From an uncultured bacterium (GTDB lineage: Bacteria; Cyanobacteriota; Vampirovibrionia; Gastranaerophilales; Gastranaerophilaceae): 44,628 nt of DNA. Location of the stretch: the NCBI GenBank assembly GCA_900547585.1, contig URHD01000005.1, forward strand, positions 1-44,628. Direction: 5' to 3'. Positions 1 through 8,675 of the stretch are shown piece by piece. Positions within the stretch are counted from its first letter, which is position 1; each line of letters begins with the position of its first letter. The notes under the pieces are model-generated. The model made no database searches. It saw nothing but the letters and a program-made list of their open reading frames with translations, and was not told the DNA's origin. A program made the position numbers and the translations under genes.

Positions 1-1
1 G

Positions 2-3000
2 AAAAAATATGAAATTGATGCAGACATAAAGCCAAATAATTCTGCGATTTCTCAATCATTTTATGCCATTGGTGGCGCGATTTCTATTAGGAATGCTAAA
101 GAAATAGCCGGAAATTTTATTGGCAATTATGCGGTTGGAGGAAATTATGGCGGATTTGGCGGCGGCGCTATTTTTGTTTTCACTAATGGCTCAATTGAAT
201 CTATAAAGGGGAACTTTATAAGCAATTACACAAATGAAAATGGCGGAGCTATTTTTAACGATATTAATAGCAACATTACTAATGTTACCGGGCTTTTTGC
301 CGGCAATTTTGTGAATAGTGACAACCAAACATCTCGTGGCGGAGCAATTTGCAATAATGGCACTATGGGGATAACTAACAGTAATTTCATTGATAACCAC
401 GTAGTTGCAAGGAGTTTGGCTCTGGGCGGGGCAATCTACACAAAGAGCGATATGATGTTTCTCGCCGACGGTAAAAACATCGAATTCACCGGCAATCACA
501 CCATAGACAGCCGAGGAACAATTCCCAACGCCATTTTTGTAGCAACAACCTCAGATTTTTCGCCCACAATAACCCTCAACGCCGCAAATAACGGCACAAT
601 CACTTTTAACGACCAAATCGACGGCGGCACAACTTCTGGCTCCACTGTAAATCGCGATTATGCCTACAATCTCGCCCTCACCGGCGATACAACCGGCACA
701 ATCAGCCTCTACAACGACATAATCAACGCAAACGTAACATCCTCGGATGTTACAATCGACCTCGCCAACAAAGAAACAAAAAATTACGAATTCAACTCCC
801 TCACTGCTAACCAAAACTCAAAATTAAACCTCGATTTGAACCTCTCAACAGGCGAATCAGATAAAATAACCACAAAAAACCCCTCCTCCGGCTCACTTAT
901 CATAAACTCCCTCAATATCTCCGGCTCGTCACTCGCTGATGAAATAACTTTCCAAATCCTTGACACACCCTCCGACAACCTCCGGCTAAAACTCGGTGAT
1001 AATATCAATTTCGTCAGAAATGTTCAGGAAATTACACAAAATACCCTCTACAACTACGAAATTTTCGCAATCTATGACTCAATAAAACTCGCAACCACAA
1101 ACACAACCAGCGACAGCCTCACAATCAAAAAATCTGGCATCTACGATACCCTCAATATCATAAATACAAAAGAATCAGACCAACAACGCAATTTTACGTT
1201 TAGAACAACAGATAAATACATCGTCTCCCAAAACCTCGGCAATACCTCCGCCGGAACATTTAATATAAACGGCTTATCTTCCCAAAATCCCTCAACAATC
1301 GACGCGAACGGGCACACAATGTTCAATATTACCCAAAAAACCGTCCTCAATATCTCAAATACAACCATCCAAAATGCACAAAATTACGCAATTAACGCCC
1401 AAAACGCTGACTCTGAACTCAGCCTCGTAAATACCTCAATCCTCAATACCGCCGGCGACGCAATAATATCCAATGTTGACCTCAATATTACCGCAAATGA
1501 CGGCATTTCTGAATTTTCCGGAAACAACTCCGCTATGCAAATCAATAACCCCGCAAAATCCATTAACCTTAACGCCCAAAATAACGGAAAAATTATCCTC
1601 AACGACCCCGTTAACGGCTCAAACGGCTACAATCTCAATATTTCGACCGACACAACTTCTTCTGTTGTCATAAATAACAACATAAACAATGCAAATCTTA
1701 CCGCAAATAACGCAAACCTCTCCCTAACAAAAGAATCCGCCCTCAACAACGCCCTTTCAATCAGCCTCAATAACTCAAATATCGACATGACCAACGATTT
1801 AACCGGCACAATGCACGCAAAATCCCTCAATCTTGCCGGAACAACAAGCTTTACTCTTGATGTCGACCTTGAAAACGGCACCATGGACACAATTTCCGCC
1901 GATTCCTACACAATCGCTCCGGATTCTCTCATTGATATAACAAAACTCAATCTGATTTCGACCACAGAAAAACAGTATACAAAAATCCTGTTCGCCGACT
2001 CAATCCTCGCTAATATTGTCAAATACTCCGGCGAAAATCCAACCTCATACAACGGTACCTCAACAGTATATTCACCAATTTACCAATATATTGTAAATTA
2101 CGGCATAGATGAAGTTGATAAAATGGGATATTTCACTTTCTCCCGCCCCTCGTCCGGCGTTGATGCTTTCAACCCCGCAGTCCTCGCCTCACCCGTCGCT
2201 CAGCTGACCGGAGCGTACATTACGCAGCTTCAAACGTTCAATTATGCGTTTCAACATTCGGATATTTTTATGAATCTTCCGAAATCAAAGCGTTTTGCTC
2301 TCAAAACCCGTAACAAATATGCCCTAAACTCCGATGAATCCGGCGTTTTTTCTCCTCTTTTTGCTGCTCAGAAAAACGAGGGTTTCTGGGTTAAACCCTA
2401 CGCGTCTTTTGAATCTGTCCCGCTTGCAAATGGTCCAAAAGTTTCAAATATCAATTACGGAACGATAATAGGTCATGATTCCGATTTGACTCCTGCCAAA
2501 TTTGGTTTTGACTACGTTTTAACCTCATATATCGCTTATAATGGGGCATCCCAGCGTTATCAGGGCGTCGATTCTTTCCAGAATGGCGGAATCATCGGGC
2601 AAACAATAACTTTGTACAAAAATAACTTCTTCAACGCCACAACCATCAATGTCGGCGCATCCTCCGGCGATGCAAGAACCATCTATGGCTCAGAAAACTA
2701 CACAATGCTCCTCGCCGGCATTGCTAATAAAACCGGCATTAATATTGAGTTTAAAAATGGCAAATTCATCATCCAGCCTGCCATGATGGTGTCATACAGC
2801 TTCATAAATACTTTCGATTACAACAACGCGGCGGGAATTAATATAAAATCTGACCCCCTCAATGCCATCCAGCTCGCCCCGGGCATAAAATTCATCGCAA
2901 ACACAAAATCCGGCTGGCAGCCCTATCTCGCTTTCAACATGGTCTGGAATATCCTCGATAAAACCCGTGTAACTGCCAACACAACCAGACTTCCGTCTAT

Positions 3001-3163
3001 GTCCATCGACCCCTACGTCCAATACGGCATAGGTGTCCAAAAACAACCATCCGAAAACCTTACCGCTTTCGCTCAAGCCATGATTCACAACGGCGGTCGC
3101 AACGGCGTAAGCCTCTCTTTTGGCTTCCGCTGGGCAATTGGCAAGAAAAAGCCTCAATCTTAA
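2..3163 (+). CDS. Pmp-like autotransporter adhesin, 5' end missing
   Basis: The frame is open from the window edge, so the start and signal peptide lie outside; 1053 residues are visible. The first ~160 residues carry GGAI-type motifs (near nt 70, 165, 240, 338 and 424) alternating with FxxN motifs (FIGN, FISN, FIDN), the hallmark of Chlamydia polymorphic membrane protein repeats. A long Asn/Thr/Ser-rich beta-helix-like passenger follows, with an internal duplication (about nt 485-1000 and 1500-1980, both containing LNAxNNG). From about nt 2380 an autotransporter beta-barrel begins (GFWVKPYASFE) and ends in VSLSFGFRW, followed by a nine-residue tail, whereas these barrels usually end at the last aromatic residue. 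Such proteins (type Va secretion) pass through the outer membrane and display or release the passenger. Codons are T-ending before about nt 450 and strongly C-ending after it, which suggests a mosaic gene. The class is confident; the ligand is unknown. Confidence 0.85.
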   Translation, partial: KKYEIDADIKPNNSAISQSFYAIGGAISIRNAKEIAGNFIGNYAVGGNYGGFGGGAIFVFTNGSIESIKGNFISNYTNENGGAIFNDINSNITNVTGLFAGNFVNSDNQTSRGGAICNNGTMGITNSNFIDNHVVARSLALGGAIYTKSDMMFLADGKNIEFTGNHTIDSRGTIPNAIFVATTSDFSPTITLNAANNGTITFNDQIDGGTTSGSTVNRDYAYNLALTGDTTGTISLYNDIINANVTSSDVTIDLANKETKNYEFNSLTANQNSKLNLDLNLSTGESDKITTKNPSSGSLIINSLNISGSSLADEITFQILDTPSDNLRLKLGDNINFVRNVQEITQNTLYNYEIFAIYDSIKLATTNTTSDSLTIKKSGIYDTLNIINTKESDQQRNFTFRTTDKYIVSQNLGNTSAGTFNINGLSSQNPSTIDANGHTMFNITQKTVLNISNTTIQNAQNYAINAQNADSELSLVNTSILNTAGDAIISNVDLNITANDGISEFSGNNSAMQINNPAKSINLNAQNNGKIILNDPVNGSNGYNLNISTDTTSSVVINNNINNANLTANNANLSLTKESALNNALSISLNNSNIDMTNDLTGTMHAKSLNLAGTTSFTLDVDLENGTMDTISADSYTIAPDSLIDITKLNLISTTEKQYTKILFADSILANIVKYSGENPTSYNGTSTVYSPIYQYIVNYGIDEVDKMGYFTFSRPSSGVDAFNPAVLASPVAQLTGAYITQLQTFNYAFQHSDIFMNLPKSKRFALKTRNKYALNSDESGVFSPLFAAQKNEGFWVKPYASFESVPLANGPKVSNINYGTIIGHDSDLTPAKFGFDYVLTSYIAYNGASQRYQGVDSFQNGGIIGQTITLYKNNFFNATTINVGASSGDARTIYGSENYTMLLAGIANKTGINIEFKNGKFIIQPAMMVSYSFINTFDYNNAAGINIKSDPLNAIQLAPGIKFIANTKSGWQPYLAFNMVWNILDKTRVTANTTRLPSMSIDPYVQYGIGVQKQPSENLTAFAQAMIHNGGRNGVSLSFGFRWAIGKKKPQS

Positions 3164-3164
3164 C

Positions 3165-3231
3165 GTAGGTTGGGCTTTCAGCCCAAAAGCAACAAACACC
3201 GGATGCTGTTGGGGTGGAAACCCCAACCTAC
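3165..3231. repeat. Cruciform-type palindromic element
   Basis: Outer arms GTAGGTTGGG (3165-3174) and CCCAACCTAC (3222-3231) pair perfectly. Inside are two further hairpins, TTGGG-CTTTCAG-CCCAA (about 3170-3186) and TTGGGGT-GG-AAACCCCAA (about 3209-3226), so the outer stem competes with the inner ones. It begins one base after the autotransporter stop codon and may also serve as an mRNA 3' end. Confidence 0.6.
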
Positions 3232-3243
3232 TTTCACTTTGTC

Positions 3244-3264
3244 ATCCTGAACTTGATTCAGGAT
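3244..3264. repeat. Small palindrome, same family as the leuS insertion
   Basis: ATCCTGAA-CTTGA-TTCAGGAT is a perfect 8-bp hairpin. The same unit with different stem bases occurs twice in leuS (40572-40592 and 40631-40651). Here it is a lone half-element in intergenic DNA. Confidence 0.65.
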
Positions 3265-3453
3265 CTCCGGCGCATCCGGTCAACCCGCCCTCTTCCCAAA
3301 AACCGCTTTCTGATGGGGAATAATTTGCCCAATAGTACTAATTATGAAGAAATCGTAATAATTCCCCGTTAAAAATCAAAAAAAAGAGCAATTCTTGAAT
3401 CGAAAAATACTTTATATAAATATGAAAGCTCTCTCTTCTTATTTAAAACATTC

Positions 3454-3478
3454 AGGCCCTATTTAGGGTCTTTTTTTT
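3454..3478 (+). terminator. Rho-independent terminator
   Basis: A GGCCCT/AGGGTC stem with a four-base loop is followed by eight T. It is the first good terminator after the autotransporter. The 3164-3793 gap otherwise holds repeats and no credible gene. Confidence 0.6.
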
Positions 3479-3492
3479 GTTTTTTTTATATA

Positions 3493-3590
3493 GGGCGGAA
3501 GATTCGTGCGGTTTTTTCACGATTGTAGTGGTTGTTTAGGGGTACAGCCCGATCACACGTTGGGTTTGGTTTACCGCGGGGCGGGGGATT
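3493..3590 (+). repeat. 86-bp family repeat, single diverged copy
   Basis: It starts GGGCGG and contains GCGGTTTTTTCACGATTGTAG, then a GGGG-ACAG-CCC-type hairpin and CACACGTTGGGTTTGG. The same sequence occurs as two tandem copies at 5004-5175. A further degraded copy may follow at about 3600-3640 (GCGGTTTTAGTG...GTGCACAGCC). As at 5004, this copy begins right behind a terminator T-tract. Confidence 0.75.
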
Positions 3591-3665
3591 TAAGTAATTT
3601 TTCGCGGTTTTAGTGCCTGGTTAAGTGCACAGCCTCCTGGCTATCCGGATGTTTTTTGCTCTGGC

Positions 3666-3693
3666 ATTGACCATCTGGTCAATATATTTTTTT
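3666..3693 (+). terminator. Terminator-like hairpin before the 3794 gene
   Basis: ATTGACCA-TC-TGGTCAAT is an 8-bp perfect stem, followed by ATATTTTTTT. It lies about 100 bases upstream of the next start codon, so it either ends readthrough from upstream or attenuates the downstream gene. Confidence 0.5.
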
Positions 3694-3793
3694 AACCCTC
3701 CGGTTGATGTGTTCGGAGCCCAAAAAAGCTATTCTTAGTTTGTGAGGAGGAGAAAGCTCCGGAAATTAAGGAGAAAGTTGAGTAAAAAAGAAC

Positions 3794-4927
3794 ATGAGTA
3801 TTAAGTTGGGGAAAAAATTAACAGGATTGGCACTTTGCTTAGCGTTGAGCGCAGCAGGGGTATATGCAAATACGTTGTCAGAAGTACAAATCAACGCAGC
3901 TGATTCGGGATATGCTATCGTTTTAAAAACCGACTCCGAAGCTCAGATGAAAAAAGTCATCTCCTCACCCGACAAAATGTATATCGAACTCAAAGATGTG
4001 CAGGCGTCCGACGAATTGAATACGATTTACAACAATGTCGCAAATATTGAAAACGTGACTATTCAGCCTATTTCAAAAAACGACCTGAAAATCACTTTGC
4101 AAGGAAAAGACATTTCCTCCAGCAAGATTCTGTTTGAAGATATAAAAACAGCTCCCGCACCGATTGAAAATGACGGCGAATCAATTGAATTGAGCGCGCC
4201 TGTTGTAAATTATACGCCGGTTTATGACGCGGGAATTGAGGAAGTTGACCAAACTGCAAATCCGCAGCTGAATTCCGCGCTCACTGCAATGAACATTGAC
4301 AGAGAAAAAGTTGTAACAACAAAAAATTTCTTGAAAAAAGCAGCAAACAAAGCGGGTGATTCAAATATCCTGATTGCACTGGGAATCCTTGCACTATGTG
4401 CAGTCTTTATGTTCAAACCCCAAAAACAACAAAAACAACAGATAAAAATCGGGCTTTCTCAAAGCTTAAAAGACCCGAATATGGGCAGAGAACTGGCTAT
4501 TGCACGCAAAACTTCCACGCCTGCAGCTTCTCTGAGATATTCCGGCGCTGCAAAAACAAATTACGGGATGAATGCTTACAAACAAAGCCAGAAAAACCCT
4601 TACATGACCGCAAACACAGCACCTGCACATACAGGAATCTCCGGAATTCCGAGAAAACCTGTTACGCCCCGTAAATCACCGGTTATTTCGCCTGCGCCTG
4701 TCAGAAAAGCCGAACCGAAAATGACCGCTATGAATGCTCCGATTCAAAATCCCATCCACGCAGTTTCTGAAAACACTGTAGTTAACCAGAGAGCTGTTAC
4801 CAACATTGACAGTGTGAAATTCCTTGAGTCAATCACAAAAATTTATGAAAAGAACGGGAGAAAAGACCTCGCAAAAGGCCTGAAAGACAACCTCAAAAAG
4901 GTTCAAACCCTTCCGCACGGAATTTAA
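3794..4927 (+). CDS. Secreted/anchored protein with AMIN-like N-terminal domain
   Basis: 377 residues. An N-terminal signal peptide ends near VYA-NT (residues 1-26). Residues ~27-115 form a beta-rich stretch (SEVQINAADSGYAIVLK...) that resembles AMIN domains, which target envelope proteins to peptidoglycan or secretin complexes; this is a fold-level impression only. A transmembrane helix lies at about 193-212 (ILIALGILALCAVFMF). The rest is a basic, Pro/Ala-rich, probably disordered cytoplasmic region ending in a short helical segment (FLESITKIYEKNGRKDLAKG). Topology would be periplasmic N-terminal domain and cytoplasmic tail, if the signal peptide is cleaved. The nearest AGGAG is about 20 bases upstream of the ATG, unusually far. 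It is monocistronic, with a terminator directly after it. Function unknown; an envelope scaffold is a guess. Confidence 0.75.
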   Translation: MSIKLGKKLTGLALCLALSAAGVYANTLSEVQINAADSGYAIVLKTDSEAQMKKVISSPDKMYIELKDVQASDELNTIYNNVANIENVTIQPISKNDLKITLQGKDISSSKILFEDIKTAPAPIENDGESIELSAPVVNYTPVYDAGIEEVDQTANPQLNSALTAMNIDREKVVTTKNFLKKAANKAGDSNILIALGILALCAVFMFKPQKQQKQQIKIGLSQSLKDPNMGRELAIARKTSTPAASLRYSGAAKTNYGMNAYKQSQKNPYMTANTAPAHTGISGIPRKPVTPRKSPVISPAPVRKAEPKMTAMNAPIQNPIHAVSENTVVNQRAVTNIDSVKFLESITKIYEKNGRKDLAKGLKDNLKKVQTLPHGI

Positions 4928-4965
4928 GAGAGATTTTTTATAGACGATACTCAACAAATTAGACC

Positions 4966-4990
4966 GAGGCTTTTTCAGCCTCTTTTTTTT
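4966..4990 (+). terminator. Rho-independent terminator
   Basis: GAGGCT/AGCCTC stem and T8 tract 39 bases after the stop codon at 4927. The tandem 86-bp repeats begin 14 bases further on. Confidence 0.75.
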
Positions 4991-5003
4991 GTTTTTTTAT
5001 ATT

Positions 5004-5175
5004 GGGCGGGAGATTTATGCGGTTTTTTCACGATTGTAGTGATTGTTTAGGGGCACAGCCCCGTCACACGTTGGGTTTGGTTTGCCGCGGGGCGGGAGAT
5101 TTATGCGGTTTTTTCACGATTGTAGTGGTTGTTTAGGGGCACAGCCCCGTCACACGTTGAATTTGGTTTGCTGTG
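5004..5175 (+). repeat. Two tandem copies of an 86-bp repeat
   Basis: The units start at 5004 and 5090 and are nearly identical, the second decaying after about 5165. Each has GCGG near its start, a GGGGC-ACA-GCCCC hairpin, CGTCACACGTTG and CCGC near its end, so a unit could fold by GCGG/CCGC pairing. A third copy is at 3493. No gene is seen between 4928 and 5246. Confidence 0.85.
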
Positions 5176-5246
5176 AGTTCCTTGGGAGAGGCTGGGTTTA
5201 AGGGGTCAAGATTTATGAGGGGCGTTTGTGATTTCAAAGTTGATAT

Positions 5247-6446
5247 TTAAAACAAATGCGTCATCAAATTCTCATACGCAAGCTTTTTAAGCCTGCTGAT
5301 GATTTCCCTGTCATATCCTTGCAAAATCGCCTTTTCCATCAAATCCGCAACAAATTCCGCATCCAAAAACTGTTTTTGGGTGAAAAACCATTCACTGCGG
5401 TTAATCAGCCGTGCAAAATGAACCTGCTTGGGCTTCCAGAGCACCTCAACACACGGGATATCCAATGACACCGCCGCAATCGCGCAATGCATCCTCGCGC
5501 CGATTATCGCATGATAACTGCTGATATTTTTCGCCAGCTCAGCGCCATTTTTCGGACAAGGAGCCAGCGCTACGGGGTTTCCGTTTAAATTTGATTCATT
5601 CAAAATCACTTTTGCAAAATTTTCGTCCAACCACAACCCGTTTGTGAAGAGCTGAACCCTGTATCCTCGCGAAATCAGGGAGTTTATGATGTTTATGTAG
5701 GCTCTTTTGACGTCTTCCGGCTGCAAATGCCCGTCATTGTCAAGGAAAATCCCCTCCCTGATGACATTTATGCCGACAGTGGCACTGTCGGAGCGGCGAA
5801 TGCCGTAACATTCGCCGCTCCATAAAGCAGGGTCGCCCGCAAGTTTGCAATGAGCTTTTTTTGAGCAGAATTTCAGCGCGGTTTTTATGTCGTCGCGCAC
5901 TGTGATGTGTTTTATGCATTTTTTTGAAAAAATATTTTTAAATAAAGCCGAAAACGCCGCGGACGGGCGCTCTACGCCGATACAATTTATATAAACCGGC
6001 ACTTTGAGTCTTTCAGAGGCGCACAAAAGCGCATAAAACGGTGCCCAGAGGTTTAATTTGAAGTCAGATAAAACAGCACCTCCCGATGTAAGGACAACAT
6101 CCGCGGATTTTGCAATATTTTCGTAATATTCTCTAACTTTTGCGTCCGATTTTTGCCGGAAATGCCATTTTAAAATCGCCGTTAACTCCTCAATAAAACG
6201 AAATGCCGGCTTTAAAAATTCTGGCAATTTAAACTTTTTAAAAATCAAATATGTTGTGCAGGCGAGATTCCGGCGAAAAATAAAAAATTCCCGGAACCTG
6301 TTTTCATCCGGAAAAAGGCTGAAAATTTCAATTTCTGTTTTTATGCCTTTTTTTGCCGCTGCTTTTTCGATTAAAAACCTTGTGCAGTCTTTTATGAGCT
6401 CTTCGCCGAGATTTGTGTCAAAAAAACTAACGAGCGCGATTTTCAT
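5247..6446 (-). CDS. Polysaccharide pyruvyl transferase family protein
   Basis: 399 residues. The N-terminal half has MKIALVSFFDTNLGEELI and VVLTSGGAVLSDFK, and the C-terminal half has HITVRDD, LAGDPALW and the signature IIGARMHCAIAAVSLDIPCV. This order is typical of the CsaB/WcaK/AmsJ family, GT-B-like enzymes that add ketal pyruvate from phosphoenolpyruvate to glycans. It is the last gene of a five-gene minus-strand cassette; its ATG overlaps the stop of the preceding gene (ATGA). A pyruvylated surface polymer is the likely product, but some family members do other sugar chemistry, so the exact reaction is inferred. Confidence 0.85.
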   Translation of the reverse strand: MKIALVSFFDTNLGEELIKDCTRFLIEKAAAKKGIKTEIEIFSLFPDENRFREFFIFRRNLACTTYLIFKKFKLPEFLKPAFRFIEELTAILKWHFRQKSDAKVREYYENIAKSADVVLTSGGAVLSDFKLNLWAPFYALLCASERLKVPVYINCIGVERPSAAFSALFKNIFSKKCIKHITVRDDIKTALKFCSKKAHCKLAGDPALWSGECYGIRRSDSATVGINVIREGIFLDNDGHLQPEDVKRAYINIINSLISRGYRVQLFTNGLWLDENFAKVILNESNLNGNPVALAPCPKNGAELAKNISSYHAIIGARMHCAIAAVSLDIPCVEVLWKPKQVHFARLINRSEWFFTQKQFLDAEFVADLMEKAILQGYDREIISRLKKLAYENLMTHLF

Positions 6447-7645
6447 TTTTTCAAAATCTCCTCTATCAAATCCGCGACCCTCTCTGACGCGTGCCCATCC
6501 TCGAAAGCGCCCTGCCTTTTGAGAAATTCGTCGATTTTTGCGGGATATTCTTCATTGTTGAACTCGAGCATGGCTTTTATCAGCCCGTCTGTGGTTGTTG
6601 CGAGGGGAAACGGGGCTTCTTTCATGGGAAAATAGAACCCGCGCTCCTGATTGTATTTTTCGACATCCTCAGCATAGAAAAAAGCGGGCTTTTTCGACAA
6701 CATAAAGTCGAAAATGCAGCTCGAATAGTCCGTAATCGCAATATCCGCGCCTGCAAGAAGCTCCTGAATGTCCGGATAAAGCGTCGCATCAATGATTTTC
6801 TGGGATTCGGGCAAAAGGGCGCTGCTCATCGAAATCATATGCGGGTGAAACCTCACAACAAAGCAATAATCCCTGTTATGAGCCTTTTCAAGCGCCTCAA
6901 TCACCCTCAAATAATCCAGCCCGAAGCAATTTGTCCGGATATCGTCCCTGAAAGAGGGCACGTAAAGGATTATGCGGGTATTTTCAGGTATTTTGAGCGC
7001 TTTTTTGATTTTTTCTTTGTATTGCGCGTCCTCCGTGAAGAAAATATCGTTCCTCGGATGCCCGAAAAGCACAATATTTTTCCTGAAAAAGCGTTCATTT
7101 TTGTAAATTTCCGTTTCAAAATCACTGTTAGAAACTGCATAATCAACCGCTGCCGAGTCTTTGAGGTTGAATTTCAGCCATTGCGGGTCATCTTTGTAGA
7201 GCTCGATTCCAAAACTTACTTTTTTTATGCCAAAAGAGCCGTGCCAGGTGTTTATGTAAATCTGCTCCGGCTTTTTGACGAATCCGAGCATAAAAAGCCT
7301 TGTCAGGCAGCTGTTTGTTATCAAAATCCGTGCTGATGAGGCAAGCCGGAAGACCTCTTTTTTGTTTGAGAAGTCAACGAGCCTGATTTTTGGCGGAAAT
7401 TCTTCGGGTTTTGCGGCTGCTGCACCCGAAATCCAGTAAATTTCGGTATTTTTGCCCCTTTTTATAAGCTCTTTTGCAATATATTTGAGGTTGCAGGTGT
7501 ACCCGTTCATGAAATTGCAAAAAACGATTCGATTTTTCTTTACCGGAATCAAAAACGATACCGGCTGCAAAAACATTGTCAGAATTTGAGTTTCATTGGC
7601 TTTTAAAAATCTAAAAAAACGCAATAACCCGTATTTAATGCTCAT
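6443..7645 (-). CDS. CDP-polyol:glycerophosphotransferase (TagB/TagF-like)
   Basis: 400 residues. Recognised by NRIVFCNFMNGYTCNLKY, INTWHGSFGIKK, GHPRNDIFF, VVRFHPH and the C-terminal signature ITDYSSCIFDFMLSKKPAFFY, all characteristic of the Glyphos_transf family that builds poly(polyol phosphate) from CDP-glycerol or CDP-ribitol. There is no transmembrane segment, so it is probably a peripheral enzyme at the inner face of the cytoplasmic membrane. I start at the ATG at 7645 (MSIKYG) because GAGGAGG lies four bases ahead; the longer TTG start at 7657 would use that Shine-Dalgarno as codons. It overlaps the upstream gene by 11 bases. In a diderm, such enzymes usually decorate capsule or lipopolysaccharide. 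Confidence 0.88.
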   Translation of the reverse strand: MSIKYGLLRFFRFLKANETQILTMFLQPVSFLIPVKKNRIVFCNFMNGYTCNLKYIAKELIKRGKNTEIYWISGAAAAKPEEFPPKIRLVDFSNKKEVFRLASSARILITNSCLTRLFMLGFVKKPEQIYINTWHGSFGIKKVSFGIELYKDDPQWLKFNLKDSAAVDYAVSNSDFETEIYKNERFFRKNIVLFGHPRNDIFFTEDAQYKEKIKKALKIPENTRIILYVPSFRDDIRTNCFGLDYLRVIEALEKAHNRDYCFVVRFHPHMISMSSALLPESQKIIDATLYPDIQELLAGADIAITDYSSCIFDFMLSKKPAFFYAEDVEKYNQERGFYFPMKEAPFPLATTTDGLIKAMLEFNNEEYPAKIDEFLKRQGAFEDGHASERVADLIEEILKK

Positions 7646-8675
7646 TTTCCTCCTCAAAGTACCTTATTGTGCGCTCAAGCATCCCATCAATCGAAAATTT
7701 GCTGCGAAAACCGAGATTTTCGAGCTTTTGCGTGTCGAGATTCATTGAGCATGCGGGAAAATATTTTTCAGACCCTGTTTTTTCAAATATAAGTTTTGTT
7801 TCGGGGTATTTTGCGATAAGCTTTTGTGCGAGCTCTTTAATCGAAAAATAAGTCCCGTCACCGGCAATATTGTAGGCTTGCGCGGGCTCGCCCTTTGTGA
7901 GAATTGTCAAAATCGCAAGCACTGCGTCCGCAGCGTAGCAATATTTTTTCTTTGATGCGCCATCCGTGTGCAAAACAATGTTTTTTCGCTCAATCACGCT
8001 TCTCACAAACTGCATTATGACCCTGTCGTCGTCATAATCCATCCCCGCACCGAAAGTTTGGGTCAAACGTGCCGACATTGCTCTCAATCCGTGCTCTTTT
8101 GCGTATGCGGCGCAAAGATTTTCACATATTCTTTTGCTTTCGGGGTAGCTTGAGCGCGGATTCATTGTGTCGAGCGTGCAGAAAGAATTTTCGCCGATTT
8201 TTTCATCATCCGCGTGCGCTCCGTAGATTTCCAGCGAAGAAATGTAAACAAACCCCTCCGCGCCAGATTTTACGGCATATTTTAATAAATTTTGCGTGCC
8301 GTTGAACATTGTTTCAATGGTTTGAACGGGTTTGTTAAAAAATTTGTCCGATGAAGTTTCCGATGCCGCATGGATAATAAAATCAGCCTTTTCTGCGGTT
8401 TTCAGCGGCTCGCAAACATCCTGAACAATGAATTTCAGCCGTTCTGTGCAAAAATTTTCAAATACCCTGCGCGTTTTTTCGCTGTTGCGAACGAGTGCGA
8501 GGATTTTTGTGTTTTTTGTTGAAAAAAGAATGCTTTTTGTAACCAGGCTCCCCAAAAAACCGCTAGCGCCGGTAATCAGCACGGTTTTGCCCGAAAAAGG
8601 CGACCAATCAAAATTATTTTTTATATATTCAAAATCCCCGTTCAAAACATGATTTTTTTCGAAAAATTCAGTCAT
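7635..8675 (-). CDS. NAD-dependent epimerase/dehydratase (extended SDR)
   Basis: 346 residues. TVLITGASGFLG (residues ~30-41) is the GxxGxxG nucleotide-binding motif, followed by IIHAASETSS, YISSLEIYG and the catalytic YPESK (YxxxK). It is the usual length for an extended SDR of the UDP-glucose 4-epimerase type. It is translationally coupled to the cytidylyltransferase upstream (8-base overlap). In Haemophilus Bcs1 and relatives a reductase fused to the cytidylyltransferase makes ribitol 5-phosphate. This protein could fill a related role or modify a CDP- or UDP-sugar; the substrate cannot be read from sequence. Confidence 0.88.
   Translation of the reverse strand: MTEFFEKNHVLNGDFEYIKNNFDWSPFSGKTVLITGASGFLGSLVTKSILFSTKNTKILALVRNSEKTRRVFENFCTERLKFIVQDVCEPLKTAEKADFIIHAASETSSDKFFNKPVQTIETMFNGTQNLLKYAVKSGAEGFVYISSLEIYGAHADDEKIGENSFCTLDTMNPRSSYPESKRICENLCAAYAKEHGLRAMSARLTQTFGAGMDYDDDRVIMQFVRSVIERKNIVLHTDGASKKKYCYAADAVLAILTILTKGEPAQAYNIAGDGTYFSIKELAQKLIAKYPETKLIFEKTGSEKYFPACSMNLDTQKLENLGFRSKFSIDGMLERTIRYFEEENEH

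Noticed and set aside
3120..3323. Short frame running from the autotransporter end through the palindromes
   Set aside because: It only translates repeats (CHPELDSGS is the palindrome signature); no start signal of its own.
6491..7336. 281-codon plus-strand frame opposite the glycerophosphotransferase gene
   Set aside because: The opposite strand has recognisable family motifs throughout; this frame has none.
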